63,476 nucleotides of DNA from an uncultured Lachnospiraceae bacterium (GCA_947576945.1 CANPTH010000015.1:1-63476); one strand, 5' to 3'; shown: positions 33,418-43,349, counted from the first letter of the stretch. The notes: generated by a model from the sequence alone, not told the origin. Translations and numbers: made by a program.

Positions 33418-34806
33418 ATGAACAGATATGTGCAGTATATGTACAGTTATCCGCATAAGACGGCGTACAGACCATTACATGACGTAAATATGAGAGATTA
33501 TATGGAAAATCTGGCGGGTGAGGGGCACGGCTTGTACCTTCACCTGCCCTTTTGTGAGAGTAAGTGCGGGTACTGCAATTTGTTCTCCGTGGCAGGCTGC
33601 GGCGGGGCGCAGAGGGATGCGTATCTGGATGTGCTGCCGCGTCAGATGGAGCAGTACAGGGAAATCCTTCCTGATGATACTGTGTTTGGAGACTTTACCA
33701 TAGGCGGCGGTACGCCGCTGCTTCTGGATGTCCGGCAGCTGGAGCGGGTATTTCGGGATGTCAGAGCTTATATGCCTCTGCGGAAAGACTGCCAGATCAT
33801 CATAGAGACTGCGCCGAAGCAGACCGACAGGGAGAAGGTACGCCTGTTGAAAGAAGCGGGTGTTACCAGGGTCAGTATGGGGATCCAGAGTTTTGACGAG
33901 GGAGAGCTTTCCTGGCTGGGCAGATTTCATGACGGCCGGCGGGCGAAGGAAGCGGCGGAAATCCTGATGGATGCGGAGTTTGCCTGCGTCAATTTTGACT
34001 TTATCTACGGGCTGCCAGGGCAGACGGCGGAAAGCCTGTCGTGCTCTTTGGAGCGGGCAATGGCTTTTTCGCCGGATGAGATCTTTCTGTATCCGCTGTA
34101 TATCAAGCATGGCGTCCGTCTGGAAAAGGACGGGAAGGCGGCGTTGGATTCTGATCATGCGTTCCGGCTTTACCAGCGGGGAGCGTCCTTTTTAAAGGAG
34201 CACGGATACGCGCAGATTTCCATGAGACGTTTTGTAAAGAGAAGGGGGAGCGAAGGCGCTGACGGTTTGCGAACGGAATTTCGGGAGTGCGGATTTACCG
34301 GGGCTTTGTCTCTGGGCTGCGGGGGCAGAAGCTATCTGGGCCGGCTTCACGCCTGCACGCCTTACCGGACGACGCGGCAGGGAGCGCTTGCAGAGATAGA
34401 AGCCTATCTGGGCAGGGAAGATTTCCTGACAGTTACGCATGGAATCCTGCTTTCCGATGAGGAAATCAGGCGAAGGTATGTGATCAGGCATCTGCTGATC
34501 CGTCCCGGCATTGCAAAGAAGGCGTATCGGCAGAGCTTCGGGAACGAGGTGACGGAGGATTTTCTGATTTTAAGAGACTGGATAGAGGCCGGGTGGCTGG
34601 AAGAGAAGAGATATCAGAGTAACGGTGAGGGGCCAGGATATCAGGAGGATTCAGCATTCCTCAGCCTGACGGAGGAAGGACTGGGGCTGTCTGATTATAT
34701 CGGGCCGCAGCTGATTTCGGCAGAGATCAGGAGGAAAATGCTGGAGTGGGAGAGGATGAATGGGCAGGAAAACAATCTGTTACAGGGGGAGCCTGAAAAG
34801 TTGTAA
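33418..34806 (+). CDS. STM4012 family radical-SAM protein (HemN-like)
   Basis: 462 residues. The radical-SAM cluster motif is Cys46-x3-Cys50-x2-Cys53 (FCESKCGYCN). IGGGTPLLL, then ETAPKQTD, VSMGIQSFD and DFIYGLPGQ follow in the order of HemN-type enzymes, with a C-terminal HemN-like helical domain. Despite this resemblance it is encoded far from haem genes, and members of the family are unlikely to be coproporphyrinogen oxidases. ATG 33418 has GGAGAGG at normal distance. Its last 47 bases overlap the next gene. Confidence 0.88.
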   Translation: MNRYVQYMYSYPHKTAYRPLHDVNMRDYMENLAGEGHGLYLHLPFCESKCGYCNLFSVAGCGGAQRDAYLDVLPRQMEQYREILPDDTVFGDFTIGGGTPLLLDVRQLERVFRDVRAYMPLRKDCQIIIETAPKQTDREKVRLLKEAGVTRVSMGIQSFDEGELSWLGRFHDGRRAKEAAEILMDAEFACVNFDFIYGLPGQTAESLSCSLERAMAFSPDEIFLYPLYIKHGVRLEKDGKAALDSDHAFRLYQRGASFLKEHGYAQISMRRFVKRRGSEGADGLRTEFRECGFTGALSLGCGGRSYLGRLHACTPYRTTRQGALAEIEAYLGREDFLTVTHGILLSDEEIRRRYVIRHLLIRPGIAKKAYRQSFGNEVTEDFLILRDWIEAGWLEEKRYQSNGEGPGYQEDSAFLSLTEEGLGLSDYIGPQLISAEIRRKMLEWERMNGQENNLLQGEPEKL

Positions 34807-36382
34807 TTACCGCTGTTCCTACTGTCCCTTTTCCAAACACAGGGCGTCGGTGCAGGAACTGGAAAAGGACAGGCAGAATTTCGGGAGATTTTGTGAAAGT
34901 ATCGCGGACAGGGCGGCGGAATTCGATATCGGCGCGGTCTTTGTGGTGCCTTACGGGGAGGCGTCGATCCACCGGTGGTATTGGGAAGGACTGGGGCGCC
35001 TTGCGGGGCTTGATAGTCTGGAACGGGTGGGGCTGCAGACGAATCTGAGCTTTTCGGTGGAGGAATGTCTGGCGGTCTTTGATCTGTACAGCAGGGATGC
35101 CAACAGGGAAAATGGCAGGGAAATCGACAGAGAGAGCGACAGGGGAATTTCCGGCGCAGCCCGGCGAAAGCTCTGTATCTGGGCGACTTTTCACCCGGAG
35201 ATGACAGATATGGAGACGTTTGTGGACAAGTGTCACAGGCTGGCCGACAGCGGCGTTAATCTGTGCGTGGGAGCAGTGGGAGCGCCGCAGAATATTGCGC
35301 TGCTTGGCAGGCTGCGGGAGCGGCTGTCTCCGGATCTCTACCTGTGGATCAATAAGATGGACGGGCTGGGGCGCGCCTATACGGAGGAGGAGAAGCGGGC
35401 CTTTCTGGAGCTGGATCCTTTTTTTGGACTGGAATGCGGTAGTCCGGCTGCGGACGCTGCCATGTGCAGCAACAGATGCTTCGTGGAGGCCGACGGCAGG
35501 ATCCGTGCCTGCAATATCGGCCGGATCAAAGAGGGGAACTGGTATCAGAGTGAACAGGAGGAAATTTTCCGGCCTCTGTGCGGCAAAAAAAGGTGCTCCT
35601 GTTATCTGGCCTATGGCGGGAGGGACGATTTCGAGGGGCGGCAGTTTTTCGGGGCTTATCCGATCTTCCGGGTTCCGAAACCGTATCAGGCGGTTTTTCT
35701 GGATCTGGACGGTACGCTGGTGCCGGAGAAACACAGGGGAAGGCTGTCGGACAGCGTGCGCCGGAAACTGCTCGCCCTGCGGGAAAAATGCCCTGTTTTT
35801 CTGGCTACGTCCATGCCGGCAGAGGAAGTCAGACGGAGGCTTGGAGAAGATCTGGAGTTGTTTCAGGGGGCTGTATTTGCGTCCGGGGCTTATGTGTGGA
35901 TGAGGACGAAGGAGGAAAGCGGGAAGGCGGACGGCAGCGGGGAGAAGCGTAAGGGTGCAGCAGACAGGGAAGTGATACATCCGGTGGATCTTAAGGAATT
36001 ACCCCTGTTGACTGAACTGGCTGCACGGTGCAGGGCCGGTGTCAGAGTCTACAGGAAAAGGAACCGGGAAGCAGATGCGGAAAGGGACACAGCCTACAAG
36101 ATCACGCTTGTAAAAAGGCATAACAGTGTCTGGCAGGAGCAGGAGCGCCAAATGGCGGCGGAGATTCTCCAGACCGGGGCGTATCGGATCTTTGTGGAGA
36201 AAAACTGTCTGGAGATCATTGCGGCGCATGTGGACAAAGGGACAGGCGTTCGGGAAATCTGCGGCTGGCTGGGAATCAGGCCGGAGGAGGCCATCGCTGT
36301 AGGAAATGACAGGGAAGACCGGGCAATGCGCCCGGTGCTTACCAGGCCGTATCCAGCAATTCCAGCAGCTCCTCCTTCGTAA
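34760..36382 (+). CDS. STM4011 family radical-SAM protein fused to a truncated HAD phosphatase
   Basis: 540 residues in two parts. Residues 1-305 form an STM4011-type radical-SAM domain with Cys15-x3-Cys19-x2-Cys22 (SCNYRCSYCPF) and a set of later Cys (226, 236, 240, 251, 274, 279, 281) suited to an auxiliary Fe-S cluster. From residue 310 a Cof-type HAD domain begins: FLDLDGTL (Asp315, Asp317), ATSM, DKGTG (motif III Lys) and VGNDREDRAM (motif IV). The protein ends 16 residues after motif IV, lacking the usual last helix-strand unit. The final 44 bases overlap the convergent SNF2 gene, so the tail is antisense to that gene's end. Confidence 0.85.
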   Translation: MGRKTICYRGSLKSCNYRCSYCPFSKHRASVQELEKDRQNFGRFCESIADRAAEFDIGAVFVVPYGEASIHRWYWEGLGRLAGLDSLERVGLQTNLSFSVEECLAVFDLYSRDANRENGREIDRESDRGISGAARRKLCIWATFHPEMTDMETFVDKCHRLADSGVNLCVGAVGAPQNIALLGRLRERLSPDLYLWINKMDGLGRAYTEEEKRAFLELDPFFGLECGSPAADAAMCSNRCFVEADGRIRACNIGRIKEGNWYQSEQEEIFRPLCGKKRCSCYLAYGGRDDFEGRQFFGAYPIFRVPKPYQAVFLDLDGTLVPEKHRGRLSDSVRRKLLALREKCPVFLATSMPAEEVRRRLGEDLELFQGAVFASGAYVWMRTKEESGKADGSGEKRKGAADREVIHPVDLKELPLLTELAARCRAGVRVYRKRNREADAERDTAYKITLVKRHNSVWQEQERQMAAEILQTGAYRIFVEKNCLEIIAAHVDKGTGVREICGWLGIRPEEAIAVGNDREDRAMRPVLTRPYPAIPAAPPS

Positions 36383-39300
36383 AACTGCCGCTTCCCAGTT
36401 CTTCCCCGGAAAGTACCTGTTCCGCAAGCGCCTTTTTCCGCTCCTGCAGTTTCATGATATTCTCTTCTATGGTATCCTTCATGATCAGTTTGTAGACATT
36501 CACAACATGGGTCTGGCCGATCCGGTGCGCTCTGTCGGTGGCCTGGTTCTGCACGGCCAGATTCCACCAGGGATCAAAGTGGATGACGATATCCGCGGCG
36601 GTAAGATTTAAGCCGGTCCCGCCTGCTTTGAGGGAGATGCAGAACACGTTGGTGTCATCCTGATTAAACTGCTTGACCAGCTGCAGGCGCTGTTCTTTGG
36701 GCGTGGAGCCGGTAAGCACATAATAGGAGATCTCCGCTTCTTCCAGCTTCTGCTGCAGATGTTCCAGCATGGAGGTAAACTGCGAGAACAGCAGCACCTT
36801 GTGGCCGCCCTCCACCGCGTTTCTGATCAGATCCACACAGAGGACAGACTTGGCGGAAGGGGTCTCGTACTGCTCGTAGATCAGGGCCGGGTCACAGCAC
36901 AGCTGTCTTAATTTGGTAAGCTCGGAGAGAATCTGGATCCTGCCGGTCTTAAATTCTTCTTCCGACTGCTTGTCCAGCATCATGCGGATTCGCTGGACGT
37001 GGGCCTGGTAGAGCTTCTGCTGTTCGCCTTCCATGTTGGCGTACATGCATTTCTCCAGCTTCTCCGGCAGATCGGTGAGGACGTCCTTTTTCAGTCTCCG
37101 CAGGATAAAAGGGCGGACCATTTTCTGCAGCCTGTTCATGGCATTCTCATCCTGATTCTGAACCGCGGGCAGTTCGATCTCTGTGCGGAAGCGCTGGTAG
37201 CCGTACAGGAAGCCGGGCATAAGGTAATCGAAAATACTCCAGAGTTCACTCAGCCGGTTCTCGATGGGCGTACCGGTGAGGGCAAAGCGGCAGCCTGCCT
37301 CGATGGCTTTCACCGCCTTGGCGGACTGGGTATTGTGGTTTTTGATATACTGCGCTTCGTCTATGATCTGACAGAAAAAAGGAATACCTTCGTAGGCCTC
37401 CAGATCCCGCTTTAACAGCTCATAGGAAGTGATCAGGACGTCCCTGCTCTGTGCACCGCGGATGATCTCCTGACGTTCGGCCGCGGCGCCAGTCACCATT
37501 TTGACGGGAATACCGGGTGCAAACAGGGAGAATTCATTTTTCCAGTTAAAGACCAGAGAGGCCGGCGTGATGATGAGCGCGCGCCTGTTGTCGGCGGCTT
37601 TCGCCTCCAGATATTCCGACAGCAAAAAGGCGATGGTCTGCAGGGTCTTGCCAAGGCCCATGTCATCGGCCAGTATACCGCCGAAGCCGTTGCGGTACAG
37701 TGTTTTCAGCCAGAAAAAGCCGGTGAGCTGATAGGGGCGCAGTATGGATTCCAGGCTTGCCGGCGCCTCAAAGGCATGTTCTTCCATGGTTCGCATGTTC
37801 CGGATCAATTCCTGAAAAGACTGGTTTCTGGCTGTTGTCAGGCTCTGCTTTTCCGTAAGCTCGCTGTCCAGATAGAGGGCTCTGTATTTGGGCAGGGTAA
37901 GGGTTTCTTTCCGCAGCTGCGCATCGGTCAGGCTCAGATCTTCTTTGATCTCCAGCAATGCGTTTAGGCCTTCGTCTTCCGTGCGGATAAAGCTGCCGTT
38001 TTTCAGGCGGAAATATTTTTTCTTCCTGTCATATCTGGACAGGATCTCGATCAGTTCTTCCCGGGACAGCTGGTCGGCGCCTATGGTCAGCTCCAGCAGG
38101 TTTTCCGATAAGGATACGCCCACTTCCACTTTGCCGCTGTACACCACGCGGAATTTTTTCAGGGCGTCGGAGACGTACACATCTCCCAGTTCCTGAAAGC
38201 GCGGAATGCCTGTCGTGAGCAGCTCGTACAGCTTGTCTTCGTCGTCGGCAATGACCATGGTATGCTCATTTTCGTCATAGGCATTGCAGTAGGAGGCGAC
38301 GATATTGCCGGTCTGTATTTCCCTGACGGCATCCCGGCCGGCCCGTTCTGCGTCTTTCTTATAGACTTCGAATTTTTTGTCACCGTAGACGGCATAAACT
38401 TTGCAGGTGATGAAATTTCTCTGCGGCGCATCCAGATAGATCTCAAAGGAGACGGGTTCCACGCCGTAGTCCGCCTCGTTGAACGCTGTCCGTTCGCAGT
38501 GGTAATGCTTTTCCAGAAGGGGCAGCAGTTCTCTGCAGAACGTGGGAAGGTCGTTCTTCTCAACATAGAAACCGGCGCCCGCAAGCTCCGGCAGGCAGGC
38601 CAGAAAATCCTGCAGGGGCAGGAGCTTTTCCCTGCTCTCCTGATAGATCAGGCCGTCCCGAAAGGTGAAGATTGTGTGGGCCGCATAGAATTCCGCCAAA
38701 GGCTCGATTTCCACCTCCAGGCCCTCCGGTTTTCCCAGCAGACGCATGTGCCGGCTCAGAACGGCGTCTGTCTGGCGCCAGATCTTTTCACCGGAACCGT
38801 TTAGATCGATCAGCACAGGATTGTCTTTCAGGATCGTAAGAAGCTCCTCGAATTCCGCACCGCCAAGCGGGATCCGGCGCAGCGGCGAGAAAGTCTCCGT
38901 GCAGGAATAGTACTGGTATGTAAGGTAACGGCTGCCGTTTTCCTGCACCCAGGAGAGGATGAAGTTGAGCAGCTTTTGGGAAAGCGGGTCAAAGGCCTCC
39001 GGCGTATGGAGAAAGTTCAGCTTCTTGCCGTAGGCATGTTCGTCGCCGGACTTTACGTACCGGGCGAACTCGAACACATCCTTGAGCACATATTTGGTAT
39101 CCATACCGATTTTGAAGCTCACTTCGGCATGGTTTTCGGCGCACAGGAAATGAGGTTCCAGCACGACTTTACCATAAGGAACGGTCTGCATCAGCGGAGC
39201 GGTAGTCTTTATCCGCTGGCGCCTGAGCAGATCCTTGATGGCCGGTGTTGTCTGTCTGGATCGGTTTTTGGGGAGAAAGCGGCCGCTCTCATAATCAATA

Positions 39301-39668
39301 TAATCGGAGAGCCTGCGCCTGTGGCCGGCGGATCCCGGTGTCTCTATGTAATCAAAGATCCCCTGCTGCATGTCCTGCTGCTCTTCATAGGCGAGGAGCA
39401 CGGCGGCGCAGTGCTTACAGATGCCGTCATAGCTGTAGAAGGCGGGGCAGTCACAGTAACATTCCGACACGTCATCATATAGGGTATTGTAGGAAAGCGC
39501 TACTTTATATTTCTTTCTGCCGCTGCCCTGTACCGTAGCTTTGACGGAGACTTCCTCATTCTGGCTGTTGGCTTTAAAGGCCAGCACTTTATTCTGTTTG
39601 AACAGTTCAAGGCCTCGGTTATAAATGGTAGCGCCGGCGATCTCTGTGATGAGCTGCTTGGTAAGCAA
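36339..39668 (-). CDS. SWI/SNF2-family helicase with SWIM zinc finger
   Basis: 1109 residues. An N-terminal SWIM finger shows C-x-C at 72-74 and C-x-H at 84-86 (CKHCAAVLL). A long middle region precedes the SNF2 ATPase (motif I ADDMGLGKTLQT, motif II IIDEAQYIKN) and the helicase C lobe (SLKAGGTGLNL, TDRAHRIGQ). Such proteins translocate along double-stranded DNA and remodel bound proteins. The start is a TTG at 39668: AGGAGA lies seven bases upstream and no in-frame ATG is near. Its 3' end overlaps the operon coming from the left by 44 bases. Confidence 0.93.
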   Translation of the reverse strand: MLTKQLITEIAGATIYNRGLELFKQNKVLAFKANSQNEEVSVKATVQGSGRKKYKVALSYNTLYDDVSECYCDCPAFYSYDGICKHCAAVLLAYEEQQDMQQGIFDYIETPGSAGHRRRLSDYIDYESGRFLPKNRSRQTTPAIKDLLRRQRIKTTAPLMQTVPYGKVVLEPHFLCAENHAEVSFKIGMDTKYVLKDVFEFARYVKSGDEHAYGKKLNFLHTPEAFDPLSQKLLNFILSWVQENGSRYLTYQYYSCTETFSPLRRIPLGGAEFEELLTILKDNPVLIDLNGSGEKIWRQTDAVLSRHMRLLGKPEGLEVEIEPLAEFYAAHTIFTFRDGLIYQESREKLLPLQDFLACLPELAGAGFYVEKNDLPTFCRELLPLLEKHYHCERTAFNEADYGVEPVSFEIYLDAPQRNFITCKVYAVYGDKKFEVYKKDAERAGRDAVREIQTGNIVASYCNAYDENEHTMVIADDEDKLYELLTTGIPRFQELGDVYVSDALKKFRVVYSGKVEVGVSLSENLLELTIGADQLSREELIEILSRYDRKKKYFRLKNGSFIRTEDEGLNALLEIKEDLSLTDAQLRKETLTLPKYRALYLDSELTEKQSLTTARNQSFQELIRNMRTMEEHAFEAPASLESILRPYQLTGFFWLKTLYRNGFGGILADDMGLGKTLQTIAFLLSEYLEAKAADNRRALIITPASLVFNWKNEFSLFAPGIPVKMVTGAAAERQEIIRGAQSRDVLITSYELLKRDLEAYEGIPFFCQIIDEAQYIKNHNTQSAKAVKAIEAGCRFALTGTPIENRLSELWSIFDYLMPGFLYGYQRFRTEIELPAVQNQDENAMNRLQKMVRPFILRRLKKDVLTDLPEKLEKCMYANMEGEQQKLYQAHVQRIRMMLDKQSEEEFKTGRIQILSELTKLRQLCCDPALIYEQYETPSAKSVLCVDLIRNAVEGGHKVLLFSQFTSMLEHLQQKLEEAEISYYVLTGSTPKEQRLQLVKQFNQDDTNVFCISLKAGGTGLNLTAADIVIHFDPWWNLAVQNQATDRAHRIGQTHVVNVYKLIMKDTIEENIMKLQERKKALAEQVLSGEELGSGSFTKEELLELLDTAW

Positions 39669-39768
39669 GATGGATTCTCCTCTCGGATTTGTATTTGGTT
39701 CATCTTATCATGGTTCTGCGGTAATGACAAGATTTCCGCAGGGCTGTCATGAAATATCGGCTGATATG

Positions 39769-39840
39769 CTGTCTGTATTATATTCAGTCAAACCTTCATG
39801 TCTGCTTTCCGTCGGACTGTGTTGAATATCATACAGACAG
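39769..39840. repeat. 18-bp inverted repeat between the SNF2 helicase and hybrid kinase genes
   Basis: Arms 39769-39786 and 39823-39840 are complementary at 17 of 18 positions (core CTGTCTGTAT/ATACAGACAG) around a 36-base loop. The 330-base divergent gap 39669-39998 holds no gene. There is no T-run; it may be an operator pair, a small transposable relic or a leader hairpin. Confidence 0.6.
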
Positions 39841-39998
39841 TACACGGGTGGTCAGATCAATTTTTCTGTAGACATATAAAGAGTTAGCTGATATCATATA
39901 TATAAGTGTGCTTTTATAGAAGAAAAGCGGTAATAGCGTGGTCTGGCAGGTGGAGTTACGGGGCCGGGCAAATATATTTTATATGGTGATGCAAAATT

Positions 39999-42848
39999 AT
40001 GAGTATCGTATTTTTAGGACTTGGCGTTTTGAGTATCGGCATGATCGGGGTTGCATTGTTTCTGTTGCTGAAAGGAGACGGCTCCCGGGAACAGAAACTG
40101 ATGCAGTATTTCCTGCTCGGCTCTTTGATACAGAACGTCGGATATTTGTTTGAATTGACAGCACCTACGGTTGAAGCCGCCATGGTTGCGGTGAAGATGC
40201 AGTATATGGGATCTTTGGCGGTTCCCATCAGTTACTGCCATTTTATGTTCAGCTACTGCTATGAGAAAGCGCCTGTCAAGATTTTAAAAATTCTGAAAAT
40301 AATCGACGTCTTCATTCTGGGGCTTGTTTTTACCTGTGATCAGCATACTTTTTATTACAGCCGGATTGAGTGGCTGCATACGCCGGAAGGGCATGGATAT
40401 CTGGGACTGGAGTATGGGCCGGGCTACTGGCTTTTCATGCTGTGCGGAATGATCCTGCCTTATATACTTTCGATGTATGCGCTGATCAGTGTGTGTATCA
40501 AGAAGCCGGACTATGCGGCGGAGAGGCAGTATAAACTAATACTGGGCCTTTCTTTCCTTCCGGTGGTGGTGCTGTACCTGTATGTGGTGAAGCTGACTTT
40601 TGTGTACGACCCCACACCGTTTGTGCTGGGATTTGTCCTGGCGAGTGTGGTGATCCTGATCTGGAGCAGAAAGGTCTACGACTTCGGCAGTCTGGCATCG
40701 GGCAGCCTGCTGGACAGCATGAGCGACGGCGTCATTGCGATTGACATTCATGAGCGGATCGTCAGCTATAATCCTGCGGCGGCAGGTATTTTTCCGGAGC
40801 TGAGCAGCCGTGTCATCGGAAGACATATCGAAGAGGTGAGCGATTTTCCGCGGGATCTGCTGGAGGAGGACGGGAAGGAAGAGTTCTGCCGCAATAACAG
40901 ATATTATCACGGACACGCGGAGGAGATCCGGGACAGGTTCGGGGAGAAGAAGGGCTATGTCATCCTGATCCTCGATATGACGGATACGAAGAATTACATA
41001 GAAGAGATCACACGGGTACGGGAACAGGCCGAGCAGGCGAATATAGCCAAGAGTGCGTTTCTGGCCAATATGTCGCATGAGATCCGGACGCCGATGAACG
41101 CGATTGTGGGACTGAGCGACATTATCATGGAGGAGAGCAAGGGACGCAAGGTATACGAGTATGTCTGTGACATCAAGGCGTCTGCCCATAACCTGCTGGC
41201 GCTGATCAACGATATACTGGATCTGTCCAAGGTAGAAGCGGGCAAAATGGAACTGGTCCCGGCGGAGTACCATGTCAAGTCGCTGGTCAAAGAAGTACTG
41301 AATATGATGGATATCGTGGCTTCACAGCATGGACTGATGGTGGAGAGCGAGTACGATATGACGATTCCCTGCTGCTATATGGGGGATGAGAGCAGGATCA
41401 AGCAGATTCTGGTGAACCTGCTGAACAATGCGTTGAAGTTTACCAAGGAAGGGCAGGTTAAAATTTTCGTTTCGGGCAGGCCGGGAGAAGAGAAAGGAAC
41501 GGAACGTCTGATCTTCAAAGTGCAGGATACCGGCTGCGGGATCCGCAAAGAAGACCTCGAGAGGATCTTTGAGAATTTCAAACAGCTCGATTCCAAGCGG
41601 AACAGAAGCGCGGAAGGAACGGGGCTTGGTCTTTCCATTACAAGACGCCTGGCTGAACTGATGCAGGGTACAGTGAGCGTAGAGAGCGTATATGGTAAGG
41701 GTTCCACATTTACGGTGGAGATCATACAGAAGATCACGGACGAGAGGCCTCTGTCGGAAGTTCCGGAACGGGAGATCAAGAAGGAGGAACCTTTGGAGCC
41801 GTTTACGGCCAAAGATTATAAGGTGCTGGTGGTGGACGACAATCTGATCAACAGAAAAGTTGCAAGATCCTTCCTGCAGACATACGGCCTGGAGATCACA
41901 GAAGCCGAAAGCGGAATGGAAGCGATAGAGCTTGTTCACAGGATACAGTTCGATCTTATTTTCATGGATCATATGATGCCTGTCATGGACGGAATGGAGG
42001 CGGTGCAGCGGATCCGCAACGACTGCGGCGACAACGGCAGACTGCCGCTTGTCATCGCGTTGACGGCCAATGCCATGGAAGGTGTCCGGGAGAACTTCCT
42101 TGCGAACGGTTTCCAGGATTTTCTGGCAAAACCGCTTGACAGACGGGCTATGCATAAGATGCTCTTAAAATGGATTCCGGAAGACAGAAGGATGGCGGGT
42201 GGATCGTGGATTGAGAATCTGCAGTCCAATAACGATATATTCCGGAAGATCACGATCGAGGGAATTGATACGGACGAGGTAGCCGGGCATTATGCCGGCA
42301 GCCTGGAAGAATACAATGAGCTGCTGAAACTGTACTGCCTGGACGGGAAGCGCAAACTGAAAGTCCTGCAGGAGCTTTGGGAAGACCAGGATTATGAGGG
42401 CTATGGCATTGAGGTGCACGCCCTGAAGAGCGCTTCCGCGAATGTAGGAGCGATGCGGTTATCCAGCAGAGCCAAGGAACAGGAAAAAGCGGTGAACAGA
42501 GGAGATCTGGCCTTCGTGGACAGCCGTGTGATGAAACTTCTGGCAGAGTATGAAGAGCAGCTTGCGCATATCGAGGAATATCTGCAGGAGAATCGGAAGC
42601 AGGAGAGCGCGGCAGTTGAGAAGCAGGAGATCGGCAGCAAAGAGCTGCGGCAGGAGATCGAGACAGCCCTGAGCAGTCTGGAAGATTTTCAGGCCAGGGA
42701 GTGTGCGCATAAGATAGAAGAGATTCTGGGATATCAGCTGGAGGCCGAGACCGAGGAAACACTCGAGAAAGTCAAAGAGCAGCTCCAGTTGTATGAAGAC
42801 GAGGCGGCGGAAGAGATGCTGCGTGAATTATTAGAAAAGATAGGATAG
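39999..42848 (+). CDS. Hybrid sensor histidine kinase (7TM-PAS-HisKA-HATPase-REC-HPt)
   Basis: 949 residues. About seven membrane helices fill residues 1-220, resembling the histidine-kinase 7TM N-terminal domain. A short PAS-like segment (SMSDGVIAIDIHERIVSYNP) follows, then HisKA (SHEIRTPMNAI), an ATPase domain (N-box NLLNNALKFT; DTGCGIRKED; GTGLGLSITRR), a receiver (VVDDN, then FDLIFMDHMMPVMDG) and an HPt region (EVHALKSASANVGA). The last 90 residues are acidic and coiled-coil-like. It is a complete multistep phosphorelay. The next gene, 13 bases on, encodes a stand-alone receiver that may be its output. The Shine-Dalgarno is weak. Confidence 0.93.
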   Translation: MSIVFLGLGVLSIGMIGVALFLLLKGDGSREQKLMQYFLLGSLIQNVGYLFELTAPTVEAAMVAVKMQYMGSLAVPISYCHFMFSYCYEKAPVKILKILKIIDVFILGLVFTCDQHTFYYSRIEWLHTPEGHGYLGLEYGPGYWLFMLCGMILPYILSMYALISVCIKKPDYAAERQYKLILGLSFLPVVVLYLYVVKLTFVYDPTPFVLGFVLASVVILIWSRKVYDFGSLASGSLLDSMSDGVIAIDIHERIVSYNPAAAGIFPELSSRVIGRHIEEVSDFPRDLLEEDGKEEFCRNNRYYHGHAEEIRDRFGEKKGYVILILDMTDTKNYIEEITRVREQAEQANIAKSAFLANMSHEIRTPMNAIVGLSDIIMEESKGRKVYEYVCDIKASAHNLLALINDILDLSKVEAGKMELVPAEYHVKSLVKEVLNMMDIVASQHGLMVESEYDMTIPCCYMGDESRIKQILVNLLNNALKFTKEGQVKIFVSGRPGEEKGTERLIFKVQDTGCGIRKEDLERIFENFKQLDSKRNRSAEGTGLGLSITRRLAELMQGTVSVESVYGKGSTFTVEIIQKITDERPLSEVPEREIKKEEPLEPFTAKDYKVLVVDDNLINRKVARSFLQTYGLEITEAESGMEAIELVHRIQFDLIFMDHMMPVMDGMEAVQRIRNDCGDNGRLPLVIALTANAMEGVRENFLANGFQDFLAKPLDRRAMHKMLLKWIPEDRRMAGGSWIENLQSNNDIFRKITIEGIDTDEVAGHYAGSLEEYNELLKLYCLDGKRKLKVLQELWEDQDYEGYGIEVHALKSASANVGAMRLSSRAKEQEKAVNRGDLAFVDSRVMKLLAEYEEQLAHIEEYLQENRKQESAAVEKQEIGSKELRQEIETALSSLEDFQARECAHKIEEILGYQLEAETEETLEKVKEQLQLYEDEAAEEMLRELLEKIG

Positions 42849-42861
42849 GGGGAAAGAACAG

Positions 42862-43272
42862 ATGACATTTAAGTACAAAATACTGGCGGTGGATGATAAC
42901 AGTATCAGTCTGGCGACGATCGAACAGGCCTTGAAAGAGAAATATGAGGTGACACCTTTAAATTCGGGGGTGCGTGCCCTGCAGTATTTGAAAAAGAACA
43001 AACCGGACCTGATCCTGCTGGATGTACGGATGGCATCGAAAGACGGCGTGGAGACACTGCGTGAGATCCGTGAAATGGAAGACTGCCAGAATATTCCTGT
43101 GATTATGCTCACCTCCCAGAACGATAAGCATACGGTTCTGGAGAGCTTTATGCTGGGGGCGGATAATTATATCCTCAAACCCTTTAACGTAGAAGATCTG
43201 CATGAGAGGATCGAGAGCGTGCTGAGAAAAGCAGGCAGTAAGCAAAACACGGCGGGCGGCGCGACGTCGTGA
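42862..43272 (+). CDS. CheY-like single-domain response regulator
   Basis: 136 residues, receiver only. AVDDN supplies the acidic pocket, Asp54 in LILLDVR is the phosphoacceptor, MLTS holds the Thr, and KPFN the conserved Lys. No output domain is present, so it must act through protein contacts. It follows the hybrid kinase by 13 bases and is closed by a terminator at 43350. The convergent hemerythrin gene just beyond may belong to the same response. Confidence 0.93.
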   Translation: MTFKYKILAVDDNSISLATIEQALKEKYEVTPLNSGVRALQYLKKNKPDLILLDVRMASKDGVETLREIREMEDCQNIPVIMLTSQNDKHTVLESFMLGADNYILKPFNVEDLHERIESVLRKAGSKQNTAGGATS

Positions 43273-43349
43273 GTTTTAGAGACAGAGGCAGAAAGCGTGA
43301 TAGGATGTACAATAAGAAGTGCAATCATGAATGAGATGTTATATGTGAT

